From the NCBI GenBank assembly GCA_002633025.1, contig NMRB01000884.1:49737-113736 (forward strand): a stretch of 64,000 nt of DNA. Direction: 5' to 3'. A program made the translations under genes and the position numbers. The number at the start of each line of letters is the position of its first letter. Within the stretch, counting starts at the first letter, position 1. The notes beneath the pieces are model-generated. The model worked only from the letters and a program-made list of their open reading frames with translations, did no database searches and was not told where the DNA came from. Source of the DNA: Notospermus geniculatus. Its lineage: Eukaryota > Nemertea > Pilidiophora > Heteronemertea > Lineidae. Positions 1-10,197 of the stretch are shown here, piece by piece.

Positions 1-3000
1 TGTGTGGGACAAGACAGCACAGAAATGCGTCGATCGTAAGTAATAAAAGAATACATAAATGCCTGGTGAATATGCTAATCAAACAATCTTTTCATTTCTG
101 CATCTGTTGCATGTTTCGGTCACGACTGAGCAGTGGCTTTTCAACCCATCGCTCTCTCTGTGTCTCTTCCTTACAGGATGCACCGACCCAGCCACCAAAT
201 GGGATGAGACAGCAAAGAAATGCATAGAACGTAAGTAGAGTAAAGTTCTTTAAAACCTTGTGTATGGTAGTAAAACATCTCAGACTTTTATTCAATCTCA
301 GTAAAACATTTCAGACTTTTATTCAATCTCTCTCTTCCTTACAGGATGCACCGACCCAGCCACCAAATGGGACGAGACAGCACAGAAATGCATAGAACGT
401 AAGTAGAGTGAAGTTCTTTAAAAGTTTGTGTATGGTAGTAAAACATTTCAGGCTTTTATTCAATCTCTCTCTTACAGGATGCACCGACCCAGCCACCAAA
501 TGGGATGAGGCAACACAGAAATGCATAGAACGTAAGTAGAGTGAAGTTCGTTAAACGTTTGTGTATGGTAGTAAAACATATCAGGCTTTTATTCAATCTC
601 TCTCTTCCTTACAGGATGCACCGACCCAGCCACCAAATGGGATGAGGCAACACAGAAATGCATAGAACGTAAGTAGAGTGAAGTTCTTTAAAAGTTTGTG
701 TATGGTAGTAAAACATTTCAGGCTTTTATTCAATCTCTCTCTTCCTTACAGGATGCACCGACCCAGCCACCAAATGGGATGAGGCAGCACAGAAATGCAT
801 AGATCGTAAGTAGAGTGAAGTTCTTTAAAAGTTTGTGTATGGTAGTAAAACATTTCAGGCTTTTATTCAATCTTTCTCTTCCTTACAGGATGCACTGACG
901 CAGCCACCAAATGGGATGAGGTAGCACAGAAATGCGTAGATCGTAAGTAGAGTGAAGTTCTTTATAAGGTTGTGTATGGTAATAAAAGATTTCAGGCTTT
1001 TATTCAATCTTTCTCTTCCTTACAGGATGCACTGACGCAGCCACCAAATGGGATGAGGTAGCACAGAAATGCGTAGATCGTAAGTAGAGTGAAGTTCTTT
1101 AAAAGTTTGTGTATGGTAGTAAAACATTTCAGGCTTTTATTCAATCTCTCTCTTCCTTACAGGATGCACCGACCCAGCCACCAAATGGGACGAGACAACA
1201 CAGAAATGCATAGAACGTAAGTAGAGTGAAGTTCTTTAAAAGTTTGTGTATGGTAGTAAAACATTTCAGGCTTTTATTCAATCTTTCTCTTCCTTACAGG
1301 ATGCACTGACGCAGCCACCAAATGGGATGAGGTAGCACAGAAATGCGTAGATCGTAAGTAGAGTGAAGTTCTTTAAAAGTTTGTGTATGGTAGTAAAACA
1401 TTTCAGGCTTTTATTCAATCTCTCTCTTCCTTACAGGATGCACCGACCCAGCCACCAAATGGGACGAGACAACACAGACATGCATAGAACGTAAGTAGAG
1501 TGAAGTTCTTTAAAAGTTTGTGTATGGTAGTAAAACATTTCAGGCTTTTATTATTCAATCTCTCTCTTCCTTACAGGATGCACCGACCCAGCTACCAAAT
1601 GGGATGAGGCAACACAGAAATGCATAGAACGTAAGTAGAGTGAAGTTCTTAAAAACTGCGTCCTTCGTGAGTTTTAAATGAAACTTCTCTGTGGCACATA
1701 ACAAAAGACGTCGATGACGTTTTGAAAGAATTTAGAAATGGTACCGGTATTCGGTCTTTGACAGATTGATTCGTGCTGATGTTATTTTGATAGTACGCGA
1801 TGAGTAGCGTCCGGAACTGGCGCTACTGGGAGTGCGCTATGAGCGACTACCTTTTTTCGACGTCTCGTTCGTGTTGCGCTGCGTCAAGGACGTCGTGACG
1901 CGACGTCATTGCATTGCCTAGTGTTCTTTATGCCGTCGGCACAACCGCTCGCAGCGCCGACCTGGCGGGATAAAAAGTTGTGAGGGTTGTTTCTCATTTA
2001 TATGTGTTCGTCTCTAGGTTGCTCTGCACCACTGACATGGAAAGAGAATGAACAGAAATGTGTCTTTGGTAGGTATCAAGTGGTTGTGGTGACTATTAAA
2101 ATAAAAGTGCCATCCCAATTCTCATCTCACATAAAAAGCGTCCTTGTTTTGGACCTGGTTTCGATGTGCTACCCTCGGTTGCTGCTCTGATCCCAATTCG
2201 CCGTGCGATGTTTTGTAACCCCTTCGACGCGAAAGAAGCTACGAGGAAAACGGTTGGGTAGCCAACCCGTATGATGCCTGAAGTTGGCCTACCTATTGTT
2301 AGCTCATATCTTATCATTATAGAATGCAATGATCCCAACACCAAAGCTAATACTGAATTACTGATGTGCACTAGCTGTAAGTACGTCCAACGAAAAATTC
2401 GGAACAACCTAAAGCAATGCATGCGTGGAAAGAGGAATTCCTTAAAATTTTCCAGGGGCCATTAGTGGCACTCAACAGATTCCGATTCTGTATCTAAATT
2501 CATGTCAACTGCAAAAAGGTGCTATTCAAAAGAAACAGTAGGCCTACTGCGTCCGGACTAAAATGTGTTTTAGCAGAACACCATACGAAAGCAAAAGATA
2601 TCAGTACTTAAAGATGAATGGATGAACTTGAAACATTACTTTAAAGGAGCAGGATACATGTACTTTAAAGGACCACTTTTTGTCGACAGCGGGTGATTGC
2701 GTCATTCCGTAGTTTTGCCGTTCGCCCCAAGTGTTGATAGCGGTAGTTTAACAACATCTCAATAGAGGTCTCCCTTAACGCGGCTGTTTAGCGCAGGGGT
2801 ATATAGGGAAGGAATACAGTGCCCCTTTAACTGATAACATCATCCGTTTACAACATCGTTTTAGCTGTCAAGGGAGAAGAATAAAGGTGCTATTCAAAAG
2901 AAACAGTAGGCCTACTGCGTCCGGACTAAAATGTGTTTTAGCAGAACACCATACGAAAGCAAAAGATATCAGTAGGCCTACATAAAGATGAATGGATGAA

Positions 3001-3454
3001 GTTGAAACATTACTTTAAAGGAGCAGGATACATGTACTTTAAAGGGCCACTTTTTGTCGACAGCGGGTGATTGCGTCATTCCGTAATTTTTGCCGTTCGC
3101 ACCAAGTGTTGATAGCGGTAGTTTAACAACATCTCAATAGAGGTCTCCCTTAACGCGGCTGTTTAGCGCAGGGGTATATAGGGAAGGAATACAGTGCCCC
3201 TTTAACTGATAACATCATCCGTTTACTACATCGTTTTAGCTGTCAAGGGAGAAGAATCGGTCGGAACTGACGATTCGAAGTCGTTCGCCCAGTGCCCGGA
3301 CGGGAAAACGGCTGTTGGCTGTGCGTGTACGCCAAGCAATCAGTGTGACGGAGCTCGTTTGAGCAATAAAGGAGTCTGCACGGCTTACAGTAGAGGCGTC
3401 AAGGGAAAGATAAACAAAGTTCAGGTGACAATATATATCTTTTCTGTCAACTGA
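1..3454 (+). CDS. Secreted-type protein built from tandem two-cysteine micro-exon modules (5' end outside window)
   Basis: Exons read by GT/AG and frame: 1-35 (partial), 177-230, 345-398, 478-531, 615-668, 752-805, 889-942, 1026-1079, 1163-1216, 1300-1353, 1437-1490, 1577-1630, 2018-2068, 2323-2376, 3240-3454 (stop TGA 3452-3454). All internal exons are symmetric phase 1-1. Eleven full exons are exactly 54 nt and code an 18-residue module of the type CTDPATKWDETAQKC: two Cys 14 residues apart with a central Trp. The exons at 2018 (CSAPLTWKENEQKC) and 2323 (CNDPNTKANTELLMC, Trp lost) are diverged modules. The last exon codes a Cys-rich segment (CPDGKTAVGCACTPSNQC, then CDGAR and GVC). This spacing recalls Cys-rich repeats of secreted proteins such as the PCSK9 C-terminal region; that is an inference from memory. 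Even Cys pairs suggest an extracellular product. I do not recognise the gene and give no function. Start and signal peptide lie upstream. Confidence 0.72.
177..1630 (+). repeat. Tandem exon-intron repeat, about 137-bp period, 11 units
   Basis: Each unit is a 54-bp coding exon plus an intron that is mostly exactly 83 bp (79 bp after exon 345-398, 114 bp after 177-230, 86 bp after 1437-1490). Introns are as similar as exons, so the whole unit was amplified recently. Two exon types exist: type A (TDPATKWDE, ending CIE) and type B (TDAATKWDEVAQKCVD). The order from 177 is A,A,A,A,A,B,B,A,B,A,A. The units at 1163 and 1437 share the same GACGAGACAACACAGA variant and each follows a B unit, so 1026-1299 and 1300-1576 look like one 274-bp higher-order duplication. 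Every copy keeps frame, both Cys, Trp and both splice sites. Confidence 0.93.
1811..1980. mobile_element. Foldback MITE, family B copy 1 (in intron)
   Basis: Inverted ends resemble GCGCTATGAGCGACTA and its complement ACAACCGCTCGCAGCGC around a core rich in GACGTC (TCGACGTCTCG, GGACGTCGTGACGCGACGTC). The same element occurs at 19258-19465, 28749-28942 and 60570-60764. No coding capacity; a non-autonomous DNA element within the intron before the exon at 2018. Confidence 0.7.
2515..3257 (+). repeat. Tandem duplication of an intron segment plus splice acceptor (368 and 375 bp)
   Basis: 2515-2882 and 2883-3257 are near-identical head-to-tail copies, both starting AAAGGTGCTATTCAAAAG and ending in the acceptor TTTTAG plus 18 bases of exon (CTGTCAAGGGAGAAGAAT). 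The second copy continues into the real last exon. The first copy runs straight into the next repeat, giving an in-frame TAA at 2882-2884. Differences are small, for example TAGGCCTAC inserted near 2972. Each copy also contains a family E element (about 2640-2835 and 3010-3203). Confidence 0.9.
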
Positions 3455-3477
3455 GAGTAGAAAATCTCATGACCAAT

Positions 3478-3625
3478 AGGAGAAGTCAGCCACGACGCTT
3501 TTTGCCGACAGATGGCGGACCGGTGCAATATAAAATTTTCCCGATTGGTGCTCTATCAACCGTGACGAGTTCCGCTAGCCATTGAATTGGACCGTAGTCT
3601 TGGTAGTTACTTAGTATGCCTATTG
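3478..3625 (-). repeat. Dispersed repeat, family K copy 1
   Basis: Diverged copy of a roughly 150-bp repeat, read on the minus strand: the GTCAGCCAC, GATGGCGG and ATTGGTGCTC blocks match the complements of blocks in 22990-23165, 37738-37890 and 42878-43035. No open frame and no clear terminal inverted repeat. It lies just after the stop codon at 3454 and may be in the 3' UTR. Confidence 0.5.
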
Positions 3626-3640
3626 CTCAGCTTACTGACA

Positions 3641-3810
3641 ACTTGGCCGTCAAATGGCCGGTGATAACATCAAAACTGTCACGTCATGACATTTTGACGT
3701 CACTGTGTGTTGACGCTCTGTCATACCGTGACGTCGCTCGACATTTTGACGGCCAATATGGCGGTATCGTGTCGTCATGGAAATGTGACGTCACGTGAAG
3801 AACCTCTATT
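3641..3810. mobile_element. Foldback MITE, family A copy 1 (left end truncated)
   Basis: Family A is defined by ends AATAGAGGTTCTTCACGTGA and its complement, and a core with ATGACATTTTGACGTCAC and GTTGACGC. This copy starts inside the element at GGCCGTCAAATGGCCGG and keeps the right end GTGAAGAACCTCTATT. Other copies: 27433, 42075, 57904, 58403 and 60109. Confidence 0.72.
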
Positions 3811-4984
3811 GACGACGCACACATTTACATTTTAGGCCGAGGTTTCGTGCACCGATGGCGTTGAAGTTAAAATCACCCGGTCTGGGACCTCGGAGGAGTC
3901 TCCGACTGCAACCTGCGTTGCTGGTTACACACTGGCCGACTGTGTTGTCCATTCTGCGTGAGTTGAAACAGGAAGGCTTGTTAAAGGGGCAAAATATTGC
4001 CTCTTTTTGTAGATATGTATTGTGCTTCACTAAAAATAAAATACGGGGAAATTTGGCCTCATTTGAGGAAGAGGAAAGGGAAGGGTTAACAAACTCACTA
4101 CTCACGGCAAAACTCCGACTTCTATCACACCACTGTTATTTTTCAGTTATTCGCAAAAGTATCCAGAGGGGGCGTTACTACCCACCAAAGACAAGGACAC
4201 GTGCAAAACATCAGCCGACTGTTTGCGCTGTGGAGTTCAGGCCGTGTGCACTAAACGTGTCTAGTATACAAGCGGAAACGACGGGAGAAATTCACTTAGT
4301 ACACCACCCAGCCACGACACCACTTTGATGAAGGTACCGACCTTCCGATTTCAGAAAGGAGAATTTTTTCTGAAAGTAATTATTAAACACTGAAGAAAAT
4401 CAACAAAAAAAGATAGTTACGGTTCCAGCGTTGTTATTATTTGTTCAGTACGAAAAGTGTAAGCATTACAAGCCTAACGACAATAACGGTTTGCTGGAGT
4501 CCAATTGAAAATTACATTACATGTTGGCTAGCTTTAAGGGACAGTGAAAAAACCACTCATGAACTAGACTTACATATTACAATAATGTTATAGCCCCTCT
4601 CTATTGAATTTTACGGTATTTTCAAAATGTTAGGAGAGTGCACGTAGAGGTCTCATAGCGCGTGAAGGTCCCAAAATGCTTGCCTGGTAGGCCTACGTAC
4701 TTCAGAGAATCAAGGCCTAGTTTTCAGCACACATTGAAAAAGCTGCAGGGAGAGCGCTAATGTATTCAGATAGAGCCAAAATAGATAACCTATTTTTGAT
4801 AGAGCGTACTAGCCTACATTTTACACTACACTGACACCATGACGTCGTGCACTTACGTCGACAACCGCGGCGATGATAATTTTTTTTCAAATTGAATATA
4901 GAGGGGTTTAAATGCCGCAGTATCGGGAAAATGTCCGATCTTGAGTGTCACGTGGCCATATTGTTCACGGCAGGCCCTTCAGGA
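3811..4984. other. Gene-free stretch between two convergent genes
   Basis: The only long frame, 3855-4328 (+, 157 codons), starts beside the MITE, resembles no family I know, and has no splice or signal context; I treat it as chance or a relic. The rest is AT-rich unique-looking DNA that should hold the 3' UTRs of the genes on either side. No clear poly(A) signal was identified. Confidence 0.4.
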
Positions 4985-7900
4985 TCATATACGTGAGGTC
5001 AACGTTGTCTGACTGACTGACTTGCTCGTTGGTGGTGGTATAGTCTTTCGCTTGTTCGCCGAACCTTTACTGGCCATCTCCCTGATAACTCCTACAGTGT
5101 ACAGATACGGGTTGACAGCCGCGTTCAGTGGCAAGATAAACACAGCAACCCAGGCAGAAATACTTGGGGGAAACGACAAGCCACTCGCAGCGAGAAACTG
5201 GATACAAACGATTGGTAACCAACAACAGAAATCAGAGATGATCACCAGAGACATTTTACGAAGGAACGCGAGCTCTTTGTCTCGTCCGACATCTTGTCCG
5301 TGGTTCTTCATACTTCTGCGGCTTTTTCTAATGGTGGTATATATTGCTGCGTACCCAATGGACATCAGTATAAAGCCAAGGAGATTTAAGGACAAGAGCA
5401 CAACGCTGTATTCTTCACGGCTTCGGCTAAAGGTGAAGGGTAAACAGACGCCATTCCCGCCGTAGAACTCGTAAAATATGCCCGTGTTCATGAGTGGAAG
5501 TAGACTGAGGAAGATGATAACAAGCCAGGCTACGGCGAGGACGGCTCCGGTAGCTCGGAGAGAGACGGGCTTCAGTTTGAAGGGAAAAACGATCACCGAT
5601 GCACGTTCTAAGGTTATAAACACCAAACTAAACACCGACATCTCGCTGGAAACAACGCTCAGAATGCCAGCAAAGCGACACAAGACGCCCGACCGCCATC
5701 TTCCCTCGGACATGTAGTATTCGCCTCTGAAGTGCAAATCAGCTGAGGCTATGATTAAAAGGTATACCCCCATCAGGAAATCCGCAACGCTGAGGTTGAG
5801 AACAAGTGTGTTGTCCACTGCGTGTCCAAGTCGCTTCACGAACCTCCAAATGAACACGAACACGTTCCCGAAGACAGCCAAGCAGCCAAGAACCCATATC
5901 ATGATCTGTAGAGTTTTCTCGGATATCAAGTCAGTGCAGGATGAGAACGCGTCGGGTGGCGGTGTACATCGTTCAGTACTGTTACCAGCTGCACAGCAAA
6001 ACCTGAACTCATCAGTCAAAAGCGTGGCTGTGTATAGATCCTTGAAGATAACGGAAGATATTTCTTTCAATTCATTTTGAGTCAGGTCAAGTACACTCAA
6101 ACTTTCCAAAGAAAAAAAGGCATTCGTGTCCATCGTTTTCAACCTGTTGTGATTCAGATAAAGATATTTTACCACAAGTCCCCTAAAACCGTAATTAGCA
6201 AGATGGTCAATGCGTTGTCCGCTAAGGTCCAATTTGTGTAACGTCAGGCCATTGAAAGCGTCTTCACCTAGGCGTTCTATCGTGTTGCCTTGTAACAACA
6301 GCTCCTTCAAGTTAGATAGTCCGCGGAACACAAATGGCAGAAGCTCAGTGATATTGTTATACCTCAAATCCAAGTGCAACAGATTTTGCTGGTTCGAAAA
6401 TGCCCCAGGTTTTATAACCTCAATACCATTATGCGACAAATCCAAAGAGCCAAGCAAGCGAAAATGCTGGAGTGCTAAATCATTTAAGCGATTTCTTGTG
6501 AGATTTAAAGCTCTAACCTCCGGGAAAACGTTGTCAGTGTTGGTGAGGTTGATATTCGCGCAACTTACAGTCAAACCGCGGCACGTGCACATCTCCGGGC
6601 AGTTCTTTACGTTGCAGAGTTTTTCATCGTCCATGCTATCCAAACAATGGTGTCGACCATCGCAGACTTCTGATTGGTCAAGGCAGAAATGCTTCCCATG
6701 GCAACGGAAGAATCCCGGGCAGGCGTCGTGACCATGACAGTTCGACTCGTCTTCTCCGTATGGACAATCCCATTTTCCATCGCACACGTACCGCAAGGGG
6801 ACACAGTAAGCGTTCTGACATTTATACTTTCCCGGGCATTGAATATCTCGGCAGTTGAAAAGATGGCTGCCATCGCGGCAACCTTTCATGTGCCCGAACT
6901 GGTCGTGGTCATATATAAACGCCTCGTGGCGTTGGAAGCACGCCTGGCGCGTGATCCAGCAGCGTGTTTCAGAGCTCGTGTTACAAATAGGTTCACGTGA
7001 AGCCCCAGGATCCAAATTAGAAACCAACATCGTGCCTCGATACACGTCAGAATAATAATCTTGTTCTTCCTCGGGAAAAGGACCTGTGCAATCTGGATAC
7101 ATATCATTTTTAGTCGTGTTTGAGACACATTTACCGCTGACTGAACAAAGAAAGTTTTTACACCCCTTGCAATCAGCTTCGTCAGAAGAATCGAGACAGT
7201 CCGAAATTAGGTCACAGCGCGACGTGGCGTTGACGCATTGGTCGTTCTTGCATCGGAACTCCCCGGGATGACAGGCAGGGTAAACACAGCCTTTTTCATC
7301 TGATTTGTCCTTACATTGAGGAATATGATCACAGTAAAGTGAGTATGGGATGGACTCCCCGCTACTGCACTTGAATGAAGGAAAGTCGTCAGAGGTACAG
7401 CGTGCAGGGACTTCGTCAGAACCGTCGGGACAATCCTTCGTGTTGTCGCAGAGGTACTGGGTGGATACACAAGTTCCATCTGTGCATCGAAACTGATTGC
7501 GCCCACATGTGACTGTCATCGTTATTGGTGTGCGTTCACACACTTGACTTATGTAATTATTCCCTCTTTCAATCTTTATAGGCATATGTCCAAGATCATC
7601 CTTAATTTCAGGAAATCGAACTTTGTCTTTCAAATGTATTGTTGCATTGGATTCGATTTCAACCAGCAAGTCATCCCACGGCAAAACATGAAAAAAACTG
7701 GAATCATTTCTTCGTAAGACTATCTTACCGTACTGCCTGTATTGTCTCCAAATTAGGAAGAGCGCCTTCAACGTCTTCCTGTTGTCCTCGACGGTGACCA
7801 ATGACGAGTCCATTTTCTCACATAGGCCTGGGAACCACTCATCAGGAACGACAGCTCCAGTAGCGAAGGAGGACATGTTCATCATGAAGCATCGTCCGTC

Positions 7901-9423
7901 GAAATAGGTCCAACCTTCTTCACATGTTCGTAAAAATGTCCCAGTGGAATTCACAGCCGCGCTCTGAATTGCACCTCGAGAGATCTTTGGCCAGTTTTTT
8001 GCTTTCGTTTTACAGATATAGCCAGCAGTTACGACACGCATTCTGCACGGCACCAGGAACCACAGAGTTTGACGAAAAGACAAATCAAGGGAATTATACA
8101 TGATGCCGCAGCGAGCTTCAGTCAGACCAGATGGCTGCGTCTCAGACAGCCGAAGAAAGTGCTGCAAAATTAAGTTTAACAATGCGCTGTCTTTCGTTTT
8201 TGCTTGAAATTGCTTGCTCACACGTGCGTTATAGGCGGGTTCGTACCAAGATGTGTAGGTCACTGGATTCGAGTCCGTCCACGTGAAATTTCCTGTCTAA
8301 AAGAGAAAAAGAATATTGTTGACAAGGACAACCTGTTAGGAGTCCGAGAACGTCATGGAATTTGACGTCACAGAGAAGAAATGCACGCCACAACGTCATC
8401 CATAATGACGTGGACGCCATGGCTTACGTCTGTGACGTCATCTTTTGTGCTGTTCTAGGACCGCTAACAGGCGACCTCTAACGGCAGTAAAGTCTCTCAT
8501 GCAGCTACATTTCTGTGCAGGCATCTGTGCTGGAAATTTGCTCGGTTTTCGAGGTGGTTACAAAATTTTTGAGAGGCCCAATGTTTTTAGGAACAGTGAG
8601 TTTACGTGTGTGTATCTACCTTTTCACTATCGACAAGCCCAATAAAGGTCCAGTGGTATCTATAGACAACGGTCTCGTTCCACCAATGGGAAAACATCAA
8701 CTCATTCACGATCTCCATCTCTTGTTTGTCAACCAAACTGACCAGCTGTGCATCCGGGTTCTTTCTAGCGCATGCGCGATTAGCATCCCACCATGTCACA
8801 ATCCTGAAGTCGTTGATATAATGGTAGCATATGCAATCTATTTGAACAAACTCGTCAGGACATTCGCACTGGTTGTTTTTACTCAAATTGGCGGGAAAAT
8901 TACGAAAGCTGTACTCTGTAATTCTTAACAAATTCGAGGTTGCAGCATTCGATGTTCCTATTGTTATTGTGATAGTAAACTCCGTATCGGGCAACACGAT
9001 GGTTACTCCTTTGAGTAGCATTGGGGAGGTGCATGTGTCGACGAGGCGAACAGATTCATAGTCAGCAGTTTCATTTTTAACGGTAATGCACTGCTGGCCA
9101 TGGGCTGCTCCGCCACCATCAAAGGCCTCAGTCACCAAATAAGATTTTGACACCTTTGTTGGCGAAATATCATTTTCCCTGAGGATACCACTACATGTTT
9201 CATTAAATGGCTGTTGACCGTTGTACGAAATCGTCCATTGGTTCTTGAACTCCTCTGATTGGTCGGTCCCCGTCACGTGATACGTTGTTATTCCTGGACA
9301 GAAACTTTCGTTGCTGAATCTCACGCTGATGTTTCCCTCGCCTGAACTGAACATCAGCAAAATCACGAGGCACGTGAACATCGCCCTTTCACCAATGGTA
9401 CTGATCCTCCGCGAAGAATCCAT
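4985..9423 (-). CDS. C-type lectin / LDLa / LRR seven-transmembrane receptor (GRL101 / relaxin-receptor-like, LGR type C)
   Basis: Two exons: 9423-8620 (268 codons) and 8296-4985 (stop at the low end). The phase-0 junction joins IGLVDSEK to TGNFTWTDSNPVTY, restoring a typical C-type lectin fold, which strongly supports the intron. Predicted 1371 residues: signal peptide about 15-30 (MFTCLVILLMFSSGEG); N-terminal region about 31-185; lectin domain about 186-364 (ends AGYICK); second lectin-like domain about 393-521; LDLa repeats from about 532 (CPDGSDE, DSSDEADC) and about 755-830 (CDGKWDCPYGEDESNC), with the GRL101-type HMKGCRDGSHLFNC block between; LRRs about 859-1029; hinge with FCC; seven helices about 1063-1337. 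TM2 has LSVADFL, TM3 ends ERA instead of DRY, TM6 has CCWLP, TM7 has NPYLY. Family members are G-protein-coupled receptors at the cell surface; the ligand is unknown. The large second exon is intronless. The start could also be the internal Met at residue 15. Confidence 0.9.
8330..8490. mobile_element. MITE, family C copy 1, inside the only intron of the receptor gene
   Basis: Matches 29696-29897: AACGTCATGGAATTTGACGTCACAG, then CAACGTCATCCATAATGACGT, and the end GGACCGCTAACAGGCGACCTCTAACGGCAG. It is written here as separate blocks because the copy is diverged. It occupies roughly half of the 323-bp intron 8297-8619. The left end is poorly kept. Confidence 0.65.
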
Positions 9424-10197
9424 TTTAAACCTTCAAAGTTTTGTTTGCAAAATATTCAATGGTCAAAGGTTTGGTAGTCCATCTAATAGTCTTCATCCGC
9501 CTTGACATAAAGCACTTATGGAACACAACATTAGCACTAAATGTAGTCAACGATACAGAAAAGTTCACTGATATTCAGTGAGAATTAGATAATATCACTT
9601 CATGAAAAAATGCTTTGTCTCAACATGTGTCACTACTGTAGGCTATATGACGTAAACGTGGTCGTGTCAGCAGGACGGCTGGTGTAGATGACACAACAGT
9701 AGATAACGATGACAAGTAAGTGACACAGGTTGAGTTTTACCATTTGTAGTTGTGGATGATGAAAAATATCCAAAACAGGACAATATATGATGTAAACGTA
9801 AATATTTATTCAACTATTATCATGATTGATTCCACACAATCAAATCGATTGTGAACTTTTGTGTGACTGAAATTACAATTAACGAGAAAGCTTCTGCAAC
9901 AGTTAATGATTTCACCAAATCATGATTCAGTGTCATGAACAAAACTGGCTGAGGAGGATGAATGATCAGAATCATGCGTTAAATTGAAACGATTCGAGTC
10001 CATCGATCGTGTCGCTGGTCGGTTGGTATAAAATGCAGGTTGTGCCCGCCATTGTGTAATTTTGGACTTCGGTCACATTGTAACATCTGGTACCATCTGG
10101 TAGCATTATATCTGGTGTGCTTTGTTGTTGTGAGCTGCACTCTCTGTCGGGTTGGAAAGAGAGTAATCGCAACAACGAGTGACGGTGAAACTTGAGT
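9424..10197. other. Intergenic: promoter side of the receptor gene and 3' UTR of the cyclase gene
   Basis: No supported gene. On the minus strand the open frame 10175-9972 (67 codons, PDGTRCYNVTEVQNYTMAG) follows the cyclase stop and has no usable acceptor in frame with exon 8, so I read it as 3' UTR. An AATAAA lies at 9810-9805 on the minus strand. Confidence 0.45.
9805..9810 (-). promoter_or_regulatory. Candidate poly(A) signal AATAAA of the cyclase gene
   Basis: TTTATT on the plus strand reads AATAAA on the minus strand, about 390 bases beyond the proposed cyclase stop and before the receptor start at 9423. A hexamer alone is weak evidence. Confidence 0.4.

Noticed and set aside
92-526. 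Minus-strand frames of 67 codons across the exon array
   Set aside because: They are the complement of repeated exons and introns, repeat with the unit, and have no independent support.
1-1640. CRISPR-like regular repeat pattern
   Set aside because: Repeats and spacers are both conserved, and each unit has splice donor and acceptor and a kept reading frame; it is a tandem exon array in a eukaryotic gene.
3855-4328. 157-codon plus-strand frame
   Set aside because: No recognisable family, starts beside a MITE, no splice context; within the range of chance.
6210-6731. Long plus-strand frames over the receptor gene
   Set aside because: Shadows of the minus-strand 1104-codon exon.
9972-10175. 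Possible extra C-terminal exon of the cyclase
   Set aside because: No acceptor gives the right phase without a stop; the AATAAA downstream suits a 3' UTR.
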